A DNA stretch of 64,000 bases from Paracentrotus lividus. Taxonomy: Eukaryota; Echinodermata; Echinoidea; Camarodonta; Echinidae. Under the pieces are notes generated by a model. That model was not told the origin of the DNA and searched no databases. It saw nothing but the letters and a program-made list of their open reading frames with translations. The DNA lies in contig CALNVZ010000174.1 in assembly GCA_940671915.1 (NCBI GenBank), positions 76,843,372 through 76,907,371 of the forward strand. The letters run 5' to 3'. Position 1 is the first letter of the stretch, and the number at the start of each line of letters is the position of its first letter. Below, piece after piece: positions 48,061-59,829 of the stretch. Position numbers and translations under genes: made by a program.

Positions 48061-48064
48061 AGAG

Positions 48065-48101
48065 AAAATCAGAGATCAACCGCAGGTTGATCTCTGATTT
48101 T
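48065..48101. repeat. Perfect 17-bp hairpin with 3-nt loop
   Basis: AAAATCAGAGATCAACC, loop GCA, then GGTTGATCTCTGATTTT. Arms are identical over 17 bp. It may mark a transposon terminus or a recent palindrome. Confidence 0.8.
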
Positions 48102-48233
48102 ACAAATTATTTAACCTTGAAAAGCTCTCCGCAAACCCTGCCTAGCCTTTCACCAGGCGCTTTAAGGAAAAGGGCATTTCATGACAGCTGGTATACCCCG
48201 AATCTCTTACAAGTAGATTCTAATATATTTTTT

Positions 48234-49520
48234 GTCCCCGCCGAACGAGTTCGAGCAGGGGACTATGAAACGGGCTCCGTACGTGTGTATGTATGTGTGT
48301 GTGTGTGTGTGTCCATCCGTCCGTCCGTCCGTCCGTCCGTGCGTCCGTATGTGACCAAAATCTTCAATTTGCTACTCCTTCGCCATTTTTCATCCGATTT
48401 CGATTCCGTTTGCTTTATATGATAGCACTAGGTGATAGCTACAAAACTTCTTCACAGAATTTTGACCTTTGACCTTTGACCCTGATTTTTGACCTATAAT
48501 GTTAATTGGCTACAAAATGCTACTCCTTCGCCATTATTCATCCGATTTTGATTCTGTTTGCTTTATGTGATAGCACTAGGTGAGGACAACAAAACTTCTT
48601 CACGGAATTTTGACTTTTGACCCCTTTGACCTTTGACCGTGATGTGACCTATATTGTTAATTGCTAAAAATGCTACTCCTCGCCACTTTTCATCCGATTC
48701 GATTCGTTTGCATTATGTGATAGCACCAGTGAGGAGCTACAAAACTTCTTCACGGAATTTTGACTTTTGACCCTACTTTGACCTTTGACTTTGACCTATA
48801 TGTTAATGGCTACAAAATGCTACTCCTTCACCATTTTATCCGATTTCGATTCCGATTGCTTTATGTGATAGCCAGTAGGACTACTAAACTTCTTTACAAA
48901 TTTTGACTTTTGACCCTTTGACCTTGGACCGTATTTGGACCTATATTTTAATGGCAAAAAAATGCTACTCCTTCGCCATTTTTCATCCGATTTTCGATGC
49001 CGTTGCTTATGTAAGCACCAGTTGAGGACTACAAACTTCTTCACGGAATTTTGACTTTTGACCCCTTTGACCTTTGAGACTTGAATTTTACTTATATATG
49101 TAACATTCGCTACAAAAAGCATACTCCTCACCATTCGATCACGCAATTTATACCGCTTGCGTTAATCGTGAAACACTGGAGGATATGCGCTACAACTGCA
49201 TTCACAGATTGACCTTTGACCTTTGACCTGGATTTTTGACCTATATTGTTAATTGGCTACCAAATCCTACTCCTTCGCCATTTTTCATCCGATTTCGATT
49301 CCGTTTGCTTTATGTGATAGCAGTAGCTGAGGACTACAAAACTTCTTCACAGAATTTTGACTTTTGGCCCCTTTGACCTTTGACCTTGACTTTGACCTAT
49401 ATTGTACATTGGCTACAAAATGCTACTTCTTCGCCATTTTTTACCCGATTTCAATTCCTTTTGCCTTATGTGATAGCACTGATCGTGATATAATGGGAAT
49501 TTTACATTATCGGCGGGGAC
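48234..49520 (+). mobile_element. Tandem-repeat element with hairpin end and (TCCG)n
   Basis: 5' hairpin GTCCCCGCCGAACGAG/TTCGAGCAGGGGAC (48234-48263), then (TG)n and (TCCG)n to 48348. About eight ~150-bp units follow, marked by GCTACTCCTTCGCCATTTTT (48370, 48518, 48668, 48819, 48963, about 49120, 49265, 49421), each with TTTGACCTTTGACC-type AGGTCA direct repeats on the minus strand. The inverted copy CGGCGGGGAC is at 49511-49520. Same architecture as 12860-13740 with different sequence. Terminal CTRR is not evident. Confidence 0.7.
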
Positions 49521-50098
49521 ATATATTGTGCATCGCGTAATTTACTAATCCACTTGTTTTTAAATGATACTCGCATTGAATTTATATAACTACCAAGAAT
49601 ACAAGAGCAGATATGTTCTTCCACATATTTATGTTGTCATAACAGTGAGTGATTGATATTTGAAGGCAAAAATCAGTTCTAAACACGTAAGGCCAATTAA
49701 AAATGATTCCTAGTTTCTCGTCCGGATTTTTCGAAAATGAGGAGGAGGGGGTGGCTTATTATTTGATATTTGATATTTTTTTCCAAGATGGCCGCCGCGC
49801 GTACAAATCTATATAGCGACTTCTTGATTCATGAAATTTGATTCGTTAATGTCCCAAATGGGTACATTTCACAATATTCAATTTCAATTATGCTATACAG
49901 ATTTCTACATTGTTATTGATTAATGAGAAACTTGTAATTTTTTTTATTATTATTAAATAAATGAATAGGGCCTACATATTTTATAACAAAAAAATAAATA
50001 AAAATACTAGTTTATTTGAATTAAGTTTACTCGGAGTTACTTGTGTTTCATTTATCGCGTGTGAATATATTGTCAGTACAAAAGCCAAACTACCCAGT

Positions 50099-53000
50099 AA
50101 TCACGGTGTATAAGCCGCACCCGTGTATAAACCGCACCTAAAAATATGGACCCTTGCCAAAAATTAAAAAAAAAAAAAAATAAAATAAAAAAATAAAAAA
50201 ATTTTAAAAAGATAATTAACAATTAATAAAGTATTTCAATTTTAATGCAGCGCTGTCATTTGTAAGACCCACGTCTTGACCCCCGGGAGTAGTCCGTAAA
50301 AGTTGCGTCAAAGTCCCTGATCTTGTGACGTATAGTACCGTCAAAGACACCAAAGGTCCGTCAAAAAAACTGACCCCTATGTGTGTCATGGTAAGTCACA
50401 TTACCAATTTGTGTCATGTGGTGTGTCAATGTAACCGTCATGTTTTTGATGATATTTTATATGCACGCAGGGGAACAGCCGTTAATAAATTTGGTAGGAA
50501 ACATGAAGGATTTCTTTTGAAACATATATCGACTATAGTTTCTGCCGATAAATAATAATTTTCGCTATAAAAACGGGACGTTTTCATTCCAAAACTAAAT
50601 AATTAATTACGTAATTGTACCCTCTCCGACTTTATTTAATGAAGGATTTATTTCGAACGTTATCACGTCAAGTTCTGTCGATAAATAATAATTTTCGCTA
50701 CTAAAAACGGGAAAATTTCATTCCATAACTAAATAAAGATTATGGAATTGTACCTGCTCCGACTTTATTCCATGAAGGATTAATTTCGAAACATTATCGA
50801 CGTCAAATTCTGCCGATAAATAATAATTTTCGCTACTTAAAACGGGACGTTTCCATTCCATAACTTAATAATTAATTACGTAATTGTACCCGCTCCGACT
50901 TTATTCCATGAAGGATTTAATTTCGAAACATTATCGACGTCAAGTTCTGCCGATAAATAATAATTTTCGCTACTTAAAACAGGACGTTTCCATTCATAAC
51001 TTAATAATTAATTACGTGATTGTACCCGCTCCGATTTTATTTCATGAAGGAATTATTTCGAAACATTATCGGCGTCAAGTTCTGCCGTAAAATAATAATT
51101 TTCGCTGCTTAAAACGGGAAAATTTCATTCCATAACTAAATAAAGAATTATGGAATTGTACCCGCTCCGACTTTATTCCATGAAGGATTAATTTCGAAAC
51201 ATTATCGACGTCAAGTTCTGCCGAAAATAATAATTTTCGCTACTTAAAACGGGACGTTTCCATTCCATAACTTAATAATTAATTACGTAATTGTACCCGC
51301 TCCGACTTTATTCCATGAAGGATTTAATTTCGAAACATTATCGACGTCAAGTTCTGCCGATAAATAATAATTTTCGCTACTTAAAAGGGGACGTTTCCAT
51401 TCCATAACTTAATAATTAATTACGTAATTGTACCCGCTCCGATTTTATTTCATGAAGGAATTATTTCGAAACATTATCGCGTTAAGTTCTGCGATAAATA
51501 TATAATTTTCGCTGCTTAAAACGGGAAAATTTCATTCCATAACTAAATAAAGAATTATGGAATTGTACCCGCTCCGACTTTATTCCATGAAGGATTAATT
51601 TCGAAACATTATCGACGTCAAGTTCTGCGATAAATAATAATTTTCGCTACTTAAAACGGGACGTTCCATTCCATAACTTAATAATTAATTACGTAATTGT
51701 ACCCGCTCCGACTTTATTTCATGGAGGATTTATTTCCAAACATTATCGACTTCAAGTTCTGCCGATAAAATAATTTTCGCTACTTAAAACGGGACGTTAT
51801 CATTCCATAACTAAATAATTAATTACGTAATTGTACCCGCTCCGACTTTATTTCATGGAGGATTTATTTCGAACATTATCGACGTCAAATTCTGCCGATA
51901 AATAATAATTTTCGCTACTTAAAACGGGACGTTTCCATTCCATAACTTAATAATTAATTACGTAATTGTACCCGCTCCAACTTTATTCCATGAAGGAATT
52001 ATTTCGAACATTATTGACGTACAGTTCTGCCGATAAATAATAATTTTCGCTACTTAAAACGGGACGTTTCCATTCCATAACTTAATAATTAATTACGTAA
52101 TTGTACCCGCTCCGACTATATTTCATGGAGGATTATTTCCGAACATTATCGACGTCAAGTTCTGTCATAAATAATAATTTTCGCTACTTAAAACGGGACG
52201 TTTTCATTCCATAACTAAATACTTTATTGTACCCGCTCCGATTTTATTTTATAAAGGTTTCTATTTCGAAACATTATCGACGTCAAGTTCTGCCGATAAA
52301 TAATAATTTTCGCTACTTAAAACGGGACGTTTTCATTCCATAACTTAATAATTAATTACGTAATTGTACCCGCTCCGACTTTATTCCATGAAGGTTAATT
52401 TCGAAACATTATCGACGTCAAGTTCTGCGATAAATAATAATTTTCGCTACTTAAAACGGGACGTTTTCATTCCATAACTTAATAATTAATTACGTAATTG
52501 TACCCGCTCCGACTTATTTCCATGAAGGATTAATTTCGAAACATTATCGACGTCAAGTTTCTGCCGATAAATAATAATTTTCGCTGCTTAAAACGGGGCG
52601 TTTCCATTCCATAACTTAATAATTAATTACGTAATTGTACCGCTCTCGACTTTATTTCATTGAGGATTTATTTCCAAACATTATCGACGTCAAATTCTGC
52701 CGATAAATATATAATTTTCGCCTACTTTAAACGGGACGTTTTCATTCCATAACATAATAATTAATTACGTAATTGTACCCGCTCCGACTTTATTCCATGA
52801 AGGATTATTTCGAAACATTATCGACGTCAAGTTCTGCCGATAAATAATAATTTTCGCTACTTAAAACGGGACGTTTCCATTCCATAACTTAATAACTAAT
52901 TACGTAATTGTACCCGCTCCGACTTTATTTCATGGAGGATTTATTTCCAAACATTATCGACGTCAAATTCTGCCGATAAATAATAATTTTCGCTCCTTAA

Positions 53001-53332
53001 AACGGGACGTTTTCATTCCAAAACTAAATAATTTATTATTACGTAATTGTACCCGCTCCGATTTTATTTCATGAAGGTAATATTTCGAAACATTATCGAC
53101 GTCAAGTTCTGCCGATAAATAATAATTTTCGCTACTAAATCATTCCATTATCATTCCATAACTAAATAATTGCTTTCCCAATTGGCACCCGCCCCGTCTT
53201 AATCTCATGAAGGATATATTTCGGTACATTATTGGATGCGAGTTCTTCAGATAAATGATAATTTTCACTCCCAACTTTTGACTTTTTGCCGACGGCAAAA
53301 AGGTGGGTGCGGCTTATACACCGTTAATTACG
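50099..53332. mobile_element. 3.2-kb TIR element filled with a 135-bp satellite
   Basis: ACGGTGTATAAGCCGCACCC at 50103-50122 is inverted at 53305-53324 (GGGTGCGGCTTATACACCGT). A further GTGTATAAACCGCACC sits inside the left end. About 2.7 kb of the interior is a tandem array; no transposase. A non-autonomous element that has amplified an internal repeat is the best reading. Confidence 0.8.
50545..53270 (+). repeat. 135-bp satellite array, ~21 copies
   Basis: TAATAATTTTCGCT recurs near 50550, 50688, 50822, 50958, 51092, 51226, 51366, 51502, 51636, 51768, 51903, 52037, 52172, 52302, 52436, 52570, 52705, 52845, 52979 and 53118, with a decayed copy at about 53255. Each unit has AACGGGACGTTTCCATTCC, AATTACGTAATTGTACCCGC and CATTATCGACGTCAAGTTCTG. 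Copies differ mainly by single-base indels. Confidence 0.95.
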
Positions 53333-53539
53333 GTATTTTTTAGCAAAAAGGCTTCAAGGAAATACACAAACATGAAATGCAGTTTTTACCCTTTTTTAAT
53401 TGCATCTTTTCTTCTTTTTTAAAAAAAATATCAAATATCAAAAAAAAGGAGGCGGCCGTAAAAAAGGAAGCGGGCGGGGACGAGAAACTAGGAATCATTT
53501 TTAATTGGCCTAACTTGTGTTCATATCGCAGGTACGGTA

Positions 53540-53720
53540 CATGGCGATATAAACCCCTGGTCGCGAGCGCCGTCTGCTAGCAAGCTAGCTAGGCGGCTAG
53601 AGCAGGCGGCTTAAGCGCTCCGTTTGCGCTGCTGTTCAAAAGCACAGCGATTTTTTTCTACTTCCGGGTCGACCCATCAATATTCAACGTAAATGAACGG
53701 ATCCCTTCTACAGTTTATAG
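53540..53720 (+). promoter_or_regulatory. Possible promoter-like GC/CpG patch
   Basis: GC content rises around GCGAGCGCCGTCTGC and CGCTCCGTTTGCGCTGCTG, with an ETS-type ACTTCCGGGTC at about 53660. It lies 3.1 kb upstream of the exon-like segment at 56836. It could equally be transposon DNA next to the foldback arm. Confidence 0.2.
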
Positions 53721-55190
53721 TCTGTCTATAGTTAGGTAGGATGGTGTGACAGTGTAGGGATACGAAACTGCAGTAGCACCAAATATTGCATAACACTATA
53801 AAAGCAAATAATCAAAATTACTGCAAGATCAAGACCATTTCCTTCCTTTAGCGGCTACTTCATTGTCGTCTGAAGGCGCTCACAATACTAACTTTGAAGT
53901 TGGATTTGACACTCTTTAGTTTAGATGTAGATCTAGTAGTAGAGTAAAGTGCCCGAAATTCGCCTGCTGCCAAGATTCAACAGGTTAATCTTAATCATAA
54001 GACCTCAAACAAACTCAAACACTTAAATCAACTCCTATCACAAACTCACTTCGGCACTGAGGACAACCAAAACAAAAAAAAAAGAATAAAAAAATCATTC
54101 TAAATTTGATGGAGGTACCTTAGTCCATGCACTTTGTTTTCAACTGCTAAAATGTCAAATAATTCAATGTTTTTATCAAAAATCATTCTCTCTATCGAAT
54201 GGTAAATATTCCAAAGAACAATATAGAGAAAACTACAACTAATATATATATTTTGCTTTGGCAAAACTGAACAGTACATGAGTCCACGTACATCTACAGT
54301 AAATGAATGTAAATTTTCATTACCTGTCTGAACAAAGAGTATGATGGGGAGACCATAGTTCGCGCAAATTTCAAAAATTATAGAAAATGCGACGTTCAAT
54401 CAACAATTTTTCATATTGTACACAAAATCAACAAAAACTATAAATACCAAATAAACGGCAAAATTCTAAACTCCGAATCGCCGAACGAAGAAGTGAACTA
54501 GGTCAAATGATTGATTCTTAGCAATTTGGGATCCCTCTTTCTGATGGTGCTATCAGATTTTCAAAATATTAATTACTTTTTGAGATATCCGGCATGCGTG
54601 AATTAAGGTCACGCGTGAATTATGGTTACACCACCATACTCGTGATGATTTCATAAAATCATAAAAAGAAAAGAAACCAATAAATTTTCCCCAAAAGTTT
54701 TTGTGATATCTCCGATATACTTGTTTTCTCGACTGTTCAAGAAATTGAGCGCACATCATGCCTGGCGCACATATCGCATCGCATCGCGCGTATTAGATGG
54801 TGTGTAGACTCGGGTACCTCTACCATACCTGAATTGTGCCTTCAAAATCCTGGATTTGTGCAAAAACATGATGCCCATACATGCTTTGCGTGAAGTTAAA
54901 ACAATCTGAAAAATTGCGTTTAAACTCTGAAAATTTGAGGTTTGATGACACGGTTTTGTGACACTCGCAAGCCCAATATAAGTTACCATCCTATTAAAAT
55001 AAAAACATGGAAGTGAGATTGTATTGCCTGAGTTAGAAAACTGCAATCTTGGGACTGGTAGAATTTTTTTCTGAGCCAAATTTATTTTTAAAAACCAATG
55101 ACCAGTATAAATTGATCAAATGTCTGTGATGGTTCTTTTTATTAATGTTTTCAAATTCTATCACACACTCAATTTTTTTGCACTCAAAAC
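53721..55190. other. Non-coding stretch, no gene seen
   Basis: AT-rich. Minus-strand frames at 54100-54399 and 54756-55079 are open but show no recognisable family, splice framing or composition supporting a gene. Confidence 0.45.
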
Positions 55191-55196
55191 CGTTAT

Positions 55197-55634
55197 GGAG
55201 GGGAGTTCACCCTGGAATGAAATTTGCTTTTTAAAATGCCGAACAATAAAATGATGATAAATCAACCAGAAAATATATAGTTATGAATTTTTAAAGTTTT
55301 GATTCTGTGACGTCACATGCGAGCTGCTCTCCTATGTGTTGTGTAATATATATTTCATAAATTGTCATTTTTTGAGAAAAATGTTAAATGTTTCACCTTT
55401 GCTGTAGATATATCATCTAAACTATGTTTATATAAGTACATGCATCTATGAAATGAACAAATTTAATAGGGAATTTACATAATACACAACACATGGGAGA
55501 GCAGTTTGCATGTGACTTCATAAAATTAAAATCTTGCTTTCTTATTCTTCTTCTTCAAACCTTTACTCATGTTTTTCTTTCACTTTTTTCTGCATTTTTA
55601 AAACCAATTGAATTCTAGAGTGAACTTTCCCTTA
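55197..55634. mobile_element. Foldback MITE, GTTCACCCTGG family
   Basis: GGGGAGTTCACCCTGGAATG at the left and AGAGTGAACTTTCCCTTA at the right, with TTTTAAAATGC and GACGTCACATGCGAGC arms, form long imperfect inverted repeats. One-ended relative at 42141-42400. Confidence 0.75.
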
Positions 55635-55699
55635 AATCGATTAGCAAGACTGAATGCTGATATGTGTATCTCTAATGTACATGTTAAGTTAAGCAGTGC

Positions 55700-56100
55700 A
55701 AACTGCTTAACAAATTTTGATGTCTTCCAAAAGGAACTGAAGACCTATTTGTTTGATACCGCTTTTTGATATCCTATATGTTGGTCTATATAAGTTATGT
55801 CTTGTAACAGACTGCTATGTTAGACATTCATGTTCAGCACCAGGAAGAGGTTTCCCTTGGCTTCTCTTTTTCTGCTTTTGAGCGCTATTAATTTATGTTA
55901 TAATTCAGGTGTGCCATATTATGTAACATATGTAATGTATATTACCTGTAATACTTTATCGTTATTATTTTAAATTGAATTTCTAAACTTATCTATTGTT
56001 TATATGACTACAGGTAGTACTTTATGTAAAGCGCATTGATATTATCTTCGGTAATGAAATGCGCTATATAAGAAGGAAGTATTATTATTATTATTATTAA
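55700..56100 (+). mobile_element. 5'-truncated LINE 3' end (CR1/L2-like)
   Basis: The frame 55704-55769 reads CLTNFDVFQKELKTYLFDTA then Phe-stop, the conserved C-terminus of CR1/L2-like LINE ORF2. It is followed by a 3' UTR with AAAGCGCATTGATATTAT and AATGCGCTATATAAGAAGG and an (ATT)n tail ending near 56100. The second LINE (58322-59471) has the same C-terminus and tail, so both belong to one family or close relatives. Confidence 0.75.
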
Positions 56101-56830
56101 CTGTCATCCAAAATATTGGATTAATTAAGATCTATGGGTCATTTTAGATAGATCTACATTGTATAGGCCTACAAAAAATGTAGGTAATAAAAATATGACA
56201 TAGTAGGCCTATCATTTGACAAGATTCACTAGTCTACACATTTTCATTTTTAGCCTACATTTGTATTCCCTAGTTGTATGTTTTATGGTACATGTATGTA
56301 CTATTTCAGACTCCTTTGCTGCAATTCTCTGTCGGGTCCTATAGGGTTGTGTGTTATCAGACCTGTCTCCAAAAGTACATCTACACATTGCCCTATCAAA
56401 ATATTTTCTAAAAAGGAAATTCCACAAAGAATTTAAATCTGAAGTAAAAAAAAAACACAAAAAAAACACAAAAAAAACACAAAAAACAACATACCAATTG
56501 CAAGATTTAAAAAAAAATATTTAAGGACCATTTTTCAGGTACATTAATACACTGTATGCATACAAGTAAGATTAATTATGACTACAAATTAACCCAAAAA
56601 TTTTCATTATTATTGCTCATTGTGTTCTGGATATTTGACTATACATGTACATGTAACTGCTTTATTATATACATGTATCTTCGAACAACTTAAAATTTAT
56701 AGATAATATTTCATGTTTGAATACTGGTCGACACAACATTTTATTAATTTTTTAAAATTTACAATTAACTTAATTAATTATAATTTAACTTCATGAAATG
56801 CACTTCGTTCATTTTATACTTTCATTCTAT
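56101..56830. other. Non-coding stretch, no gene seen
   Basis: AT-rich, with A-rich ACAAAAAAAAC tracts at 56448-56490 and repeated TACATGTA words. Nothing coding. Confidence 0.5.
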
Positions 56831-56835
56831 TACAG

Positions 56836-56924
56836 ACAAAGATCGGAGCTGTTCATCAAAGCATTATTGCATTAATGTAAAGCTGGGCCTTTGGACGGCA
56901 GTTCCTGACACCAAGAATCTCAAG
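56836..56924 (+). CDS. Unidentified exon-like segment
   Basis: Acceptor CATTCTATTACAG and donor GTTGGT enclose 89 nt with one open frame (phase 1 in, phase 0 out): KDRSCSSKHYCINVKLG, then LWTAVPDTKNLK. Composition is protein-like, unlike the flanking AT-rich DNA. I do not recognise the family. It could join the segment at 60933-61068. Confidence 0.4.
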
Positions 56925-58315
56925 GTTGGTTTCACACATTTTGTATTTTACTATGAATGTTTTAAAATGTTTGACATGATGCAAAAAAAGAAAGAAAAAA
57001 ACTCTTTATTTCACTCAAACAGGTCCATCCCTCCCTTTAGATAGTTTTACAAGACCTACAAAAGGCAAATCAAAGCAAAGAAATTCACTGGGTTATGACC
57101 TACATGTAAAACTCAATTAAAATGAAAGGCTAGTTCATAACATTAGTTTCACGACTCCACAATATTCAAGAAGTCCAGATTCCAAAGTACCTCCAGAACA
57201 GGAGAAAACTTCAAGACTGCTGGTACTGCTACATCTAGCCTTTGTTCACCTTGCTCTCTAACTGGTTCCATACAACGGTCCTGCACTGTATAGCCTACAT
57301 GTAGATCTAGAACCAGATCTGGATGTCAATTAGTGTTGCAATCAAAATGCGTTGTACATACCGTTAAATGACGATTCCACTCAGTCCCCACCCCCCCCCC
57401 CCATCTCGGGCATCACCTCTTCCTCCCCCTCCTCCGCAAGTTCACCTACTTTAACCATCTCTCTTCCCAATTCTACCCTCTCAGACTTTTACTTGGATCC
57501 TGTTGTTGTTTTTGTTTTTATATTTTACGGCGATTTCATTCATTATATGAATCCTTTGCCCTTCCTCCTCGCCTTCTCTGTATTCCCCCATCTTCTAACC
57601 TCCTTTTCTCCTTCTTTCTTCTCCTCCACTTCTCCTCTTCCATGTTCTGGTCCTCCTCTTCTCCTCTTCTCCCCTCCCCTCCCCTCCCCATTTTTCACCC
57701 GTGGACTCTTCTCCCTCCCCCTTCCCGCTCCCTTCCCTCTGCCTCTGTTTATGTTTGAGGGCAAATTTTTTAGTCACCAAAACTGTTCCCTGCTTCGTTA
57801 GGGCAGACAAGACAATTCACTTCCATGTTTATTTTTGCATCTGCATTGTTTCTTCTTACAAGAGTCACATCATTTAATGTGCTTTGTACCAATAAATCGA
57901 GATTTGGTATCTCAAGATTTTTTCTTTTTTTTCTAGTAATCATACTACAACTTACTTATGTTCATTGTCAAATGTAAGGTAGTGTATGGTGGCAGGACTC
58001 CACACTAACTCTTGGCAAAGCTGGTCCTACATTTGTGTAGTCATATATTTGTGTACCAGTTTTGCCTTGCCATGTTTGCATAGAGCCCCTTTACAAATCT
58101 TGAAATTTAGGGGCTAGAAAAAACACATGGTTTGGGTGCCCATTTCTACCGGGCATCAGCTACATAGACCTACATGTACTGTACAAAAATGTACATTAGT
58201 GTTGAGCCATAATTTACAAACAAGATTTAATGAGAATATTGTAGGCTTAATTATTGTTTCATCATGAATCTTACAAAGTAGCATTTCAATTTATAAGTTG
58301 GCCATATAACTACAT
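56925..58315. other. Non-coding stretch with a long pyrimidine tract
   Basis: Mostly AT-rich DNA around the pyrimidine tract at 57387-57740. The 149-codon + strand frame through the tract is Pro/Ser/Leu/Phe low complexity caused by CT bias and is not considered a gene. Confidence 0.5.
57387..57740 (+). repeat. Polypyrimidine tract (CCT/CTT-rich)
   Basis: C-run at 57389-57402, then long CT-only stretches such as CCTCCTCTTCTCCTCTTC and CCCCTCCCCTCCCC at 57650-57690. Such tracts can form triplex DNA (general knowledge). Confidence 0.85.
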
Positions 58316-58321
58316 GTATAC

Positions 58322-59471
58322 ATGTTGGGTAAAATCACCTATGACTGCTACACAACCCCAGTCCAACAGATCATCCAAGCACATGGCCTGTTGTGCATGA
58401 TGTACGCGGACGATACACAACTGTACATCTCGATGACATCAGACGACAGAACTCAGGCAATCAGGAAGCTTGATCTTTGCTTCAAGAGGTTCGGACATGG
58501 ATGGGAGCTAATCACCTGTTCTTAAACGACGGCAAGATGGAAGTGTTACATGTAGCATCCACATGACGAGAAACAAGGACATACAACCTTTCTGTGTTGG
58601 GGAAATCGAGCCTGCTGACGAAGTCCGGGATCTGGGAGTGGTCATTGATAGACACTTGTCGCTTCGTCGCCACATAAATCTAATCTGTCGTCGAGCATCC
58701 TTCGCCCTGAGAAGGCTAGGTAGTATTCGCCATCTACTAAACCAGAAAACAACAGAGATATTGATCCACGCATTTGTTCGTCATTGCTGGACAATTGTAA
58801 TAGTCTCTTGTTTTGCGTTCCTGATAAAGATGTGTCCAAACTCCAGAGAATTCAGAACTCTGCTGCTCGGCTAGTATCTATGTCTAAGAAATATGATCAC
58901 ATCACGCCAATCTTAAAAGAACTGCATTGGTTACCCATTCATTCGCGCATTAAGTACAAAATAATCCTGCTCACATTTAAGGCTGTACATGGTCTTGCCC
59001 CTACTTACCTGTCTGAGTTGGTAGCCCCTATCAACCTACCAGATCGCTAAGATCTGCATCCCATAACCTGTTAGTTGTAATAGGAGTAGAACGAAAACTT
59101 TCGGTGATAGGTCCTTCGAAAGTGCCGCACCAACCCTTTGGAATTCTCTTCCGGATGCTCTTCGTGCTCAGACAAACATAGATGTATTTGAAAGGGAACT
59201 AAAGACACATCTCTTCAACATTTCGTTTTGACTGTTCATTCAATCTCTCATGCAATGGAAGAGTTTTCCAAAGCGGTTCATTTGATAAGAATGTTTTTCA
59301 TTCATATGTGTTTTAATATTTGTATGCTTATTGTATATTAATTAATTTTGTTTTCTCAACATTATCTTATGTTTTATAAAGTATGATTTATTTCATGTAA
59401 AGCGCATTGGTATTGCAAATAGTGATGAAATGCGCTATATAAAAATTAAATATTATTATTATTATTATTAA
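58322..59471 (+). mobile_element. 5'-truncated CR1/L2-like LINE (reverse transcriptase fragment)
   Basis: It begins inside the reverse transcriptase domain. The catalytic YADD box is at 58403-58414 in HGLLCMMYADDTQLYISM. Later blocks EVRDLGVVIDRHLSLRRHIN, IQNSAARLVSMSKKYDHIT and LHWLPIHSRIKYKIILLTFK are hallmark thumb and C-terminal motifs of CR1/L2/Rex-type ORF2. They lie in different frames, with breaks near 58500, 58560 and 58780 and a stop at 59048, so it is dead. The C-terminus NIDVFERELKTHLFNISF is followed by a 3' UTR and (ATT)n tail to 59471. The 5' loss is the usual truncation on insertion. Confidence 0.85.
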
Positions 59472-59829
59472 TTTTCAAACATCTGTTTATCATATCAGTA
59501 CATGTTGTAGCAGTAAACAAGGAAGTACAAGGGCTGCATGAATGAAAATGTAGATATTGAAATGAGTTTTACAGTCTTAAATGAGATTTGAGACTATTTG
59601 TCACTCCAATTCTACAGTATATTTATTATTTCCTTTTAGGAAATCGTTTGTAGGGCTCATGATTTCCGAAACAAAAGTTGGGGGCCACGTAAATATGTAC
59701 CAGGGCAGTGCTAGAGCAATTGTTGTCTTAGCAGTCTTATCTTGTATCCATCGCTCAAAAATATGCTGGCCCTTTTGGTTGAAATGAGGCCCTAGAGACA
59801 CATTTAAACTCATGTAGCCCTGTATTACC

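Larger units (their letters stand above)
49681..53520. mobile_element. Outer foldback element enclosing the satellite element
   Basis: GGCCAATTAAAAATGATTCC followed by TAGTTTCTCGTCC and GATATTTGATATTTTTTT at 49691-49782 are reverse-complemented at 53427-53513. The satellite-bearing TIR element (50099-53332) lies between these arms, so this is either the host of a nested insertion or a composite. Confidence 0.65.

Noticed and set aside
50545-53270. CRISPR-like regularly spaced repeats
   Set aside because: The full 135-bp unit is repeated with no unique spacers, in a eukaryotic setting; it is a satellite.
57352-57801. 149-codon Pro/Ser/Phe/Leu frame
   Set aside because: Produced by a polypyrimidine tract; low complexity, no splice framing.
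58322-59471. Retroviral origin for the reverse transcriptase
   Set aside because: The YADD context, C-terminal motifs, 5' truncation and (ATT)n tail fit a non-LTR CR1/L2-like LINE. No LTRs were seen.
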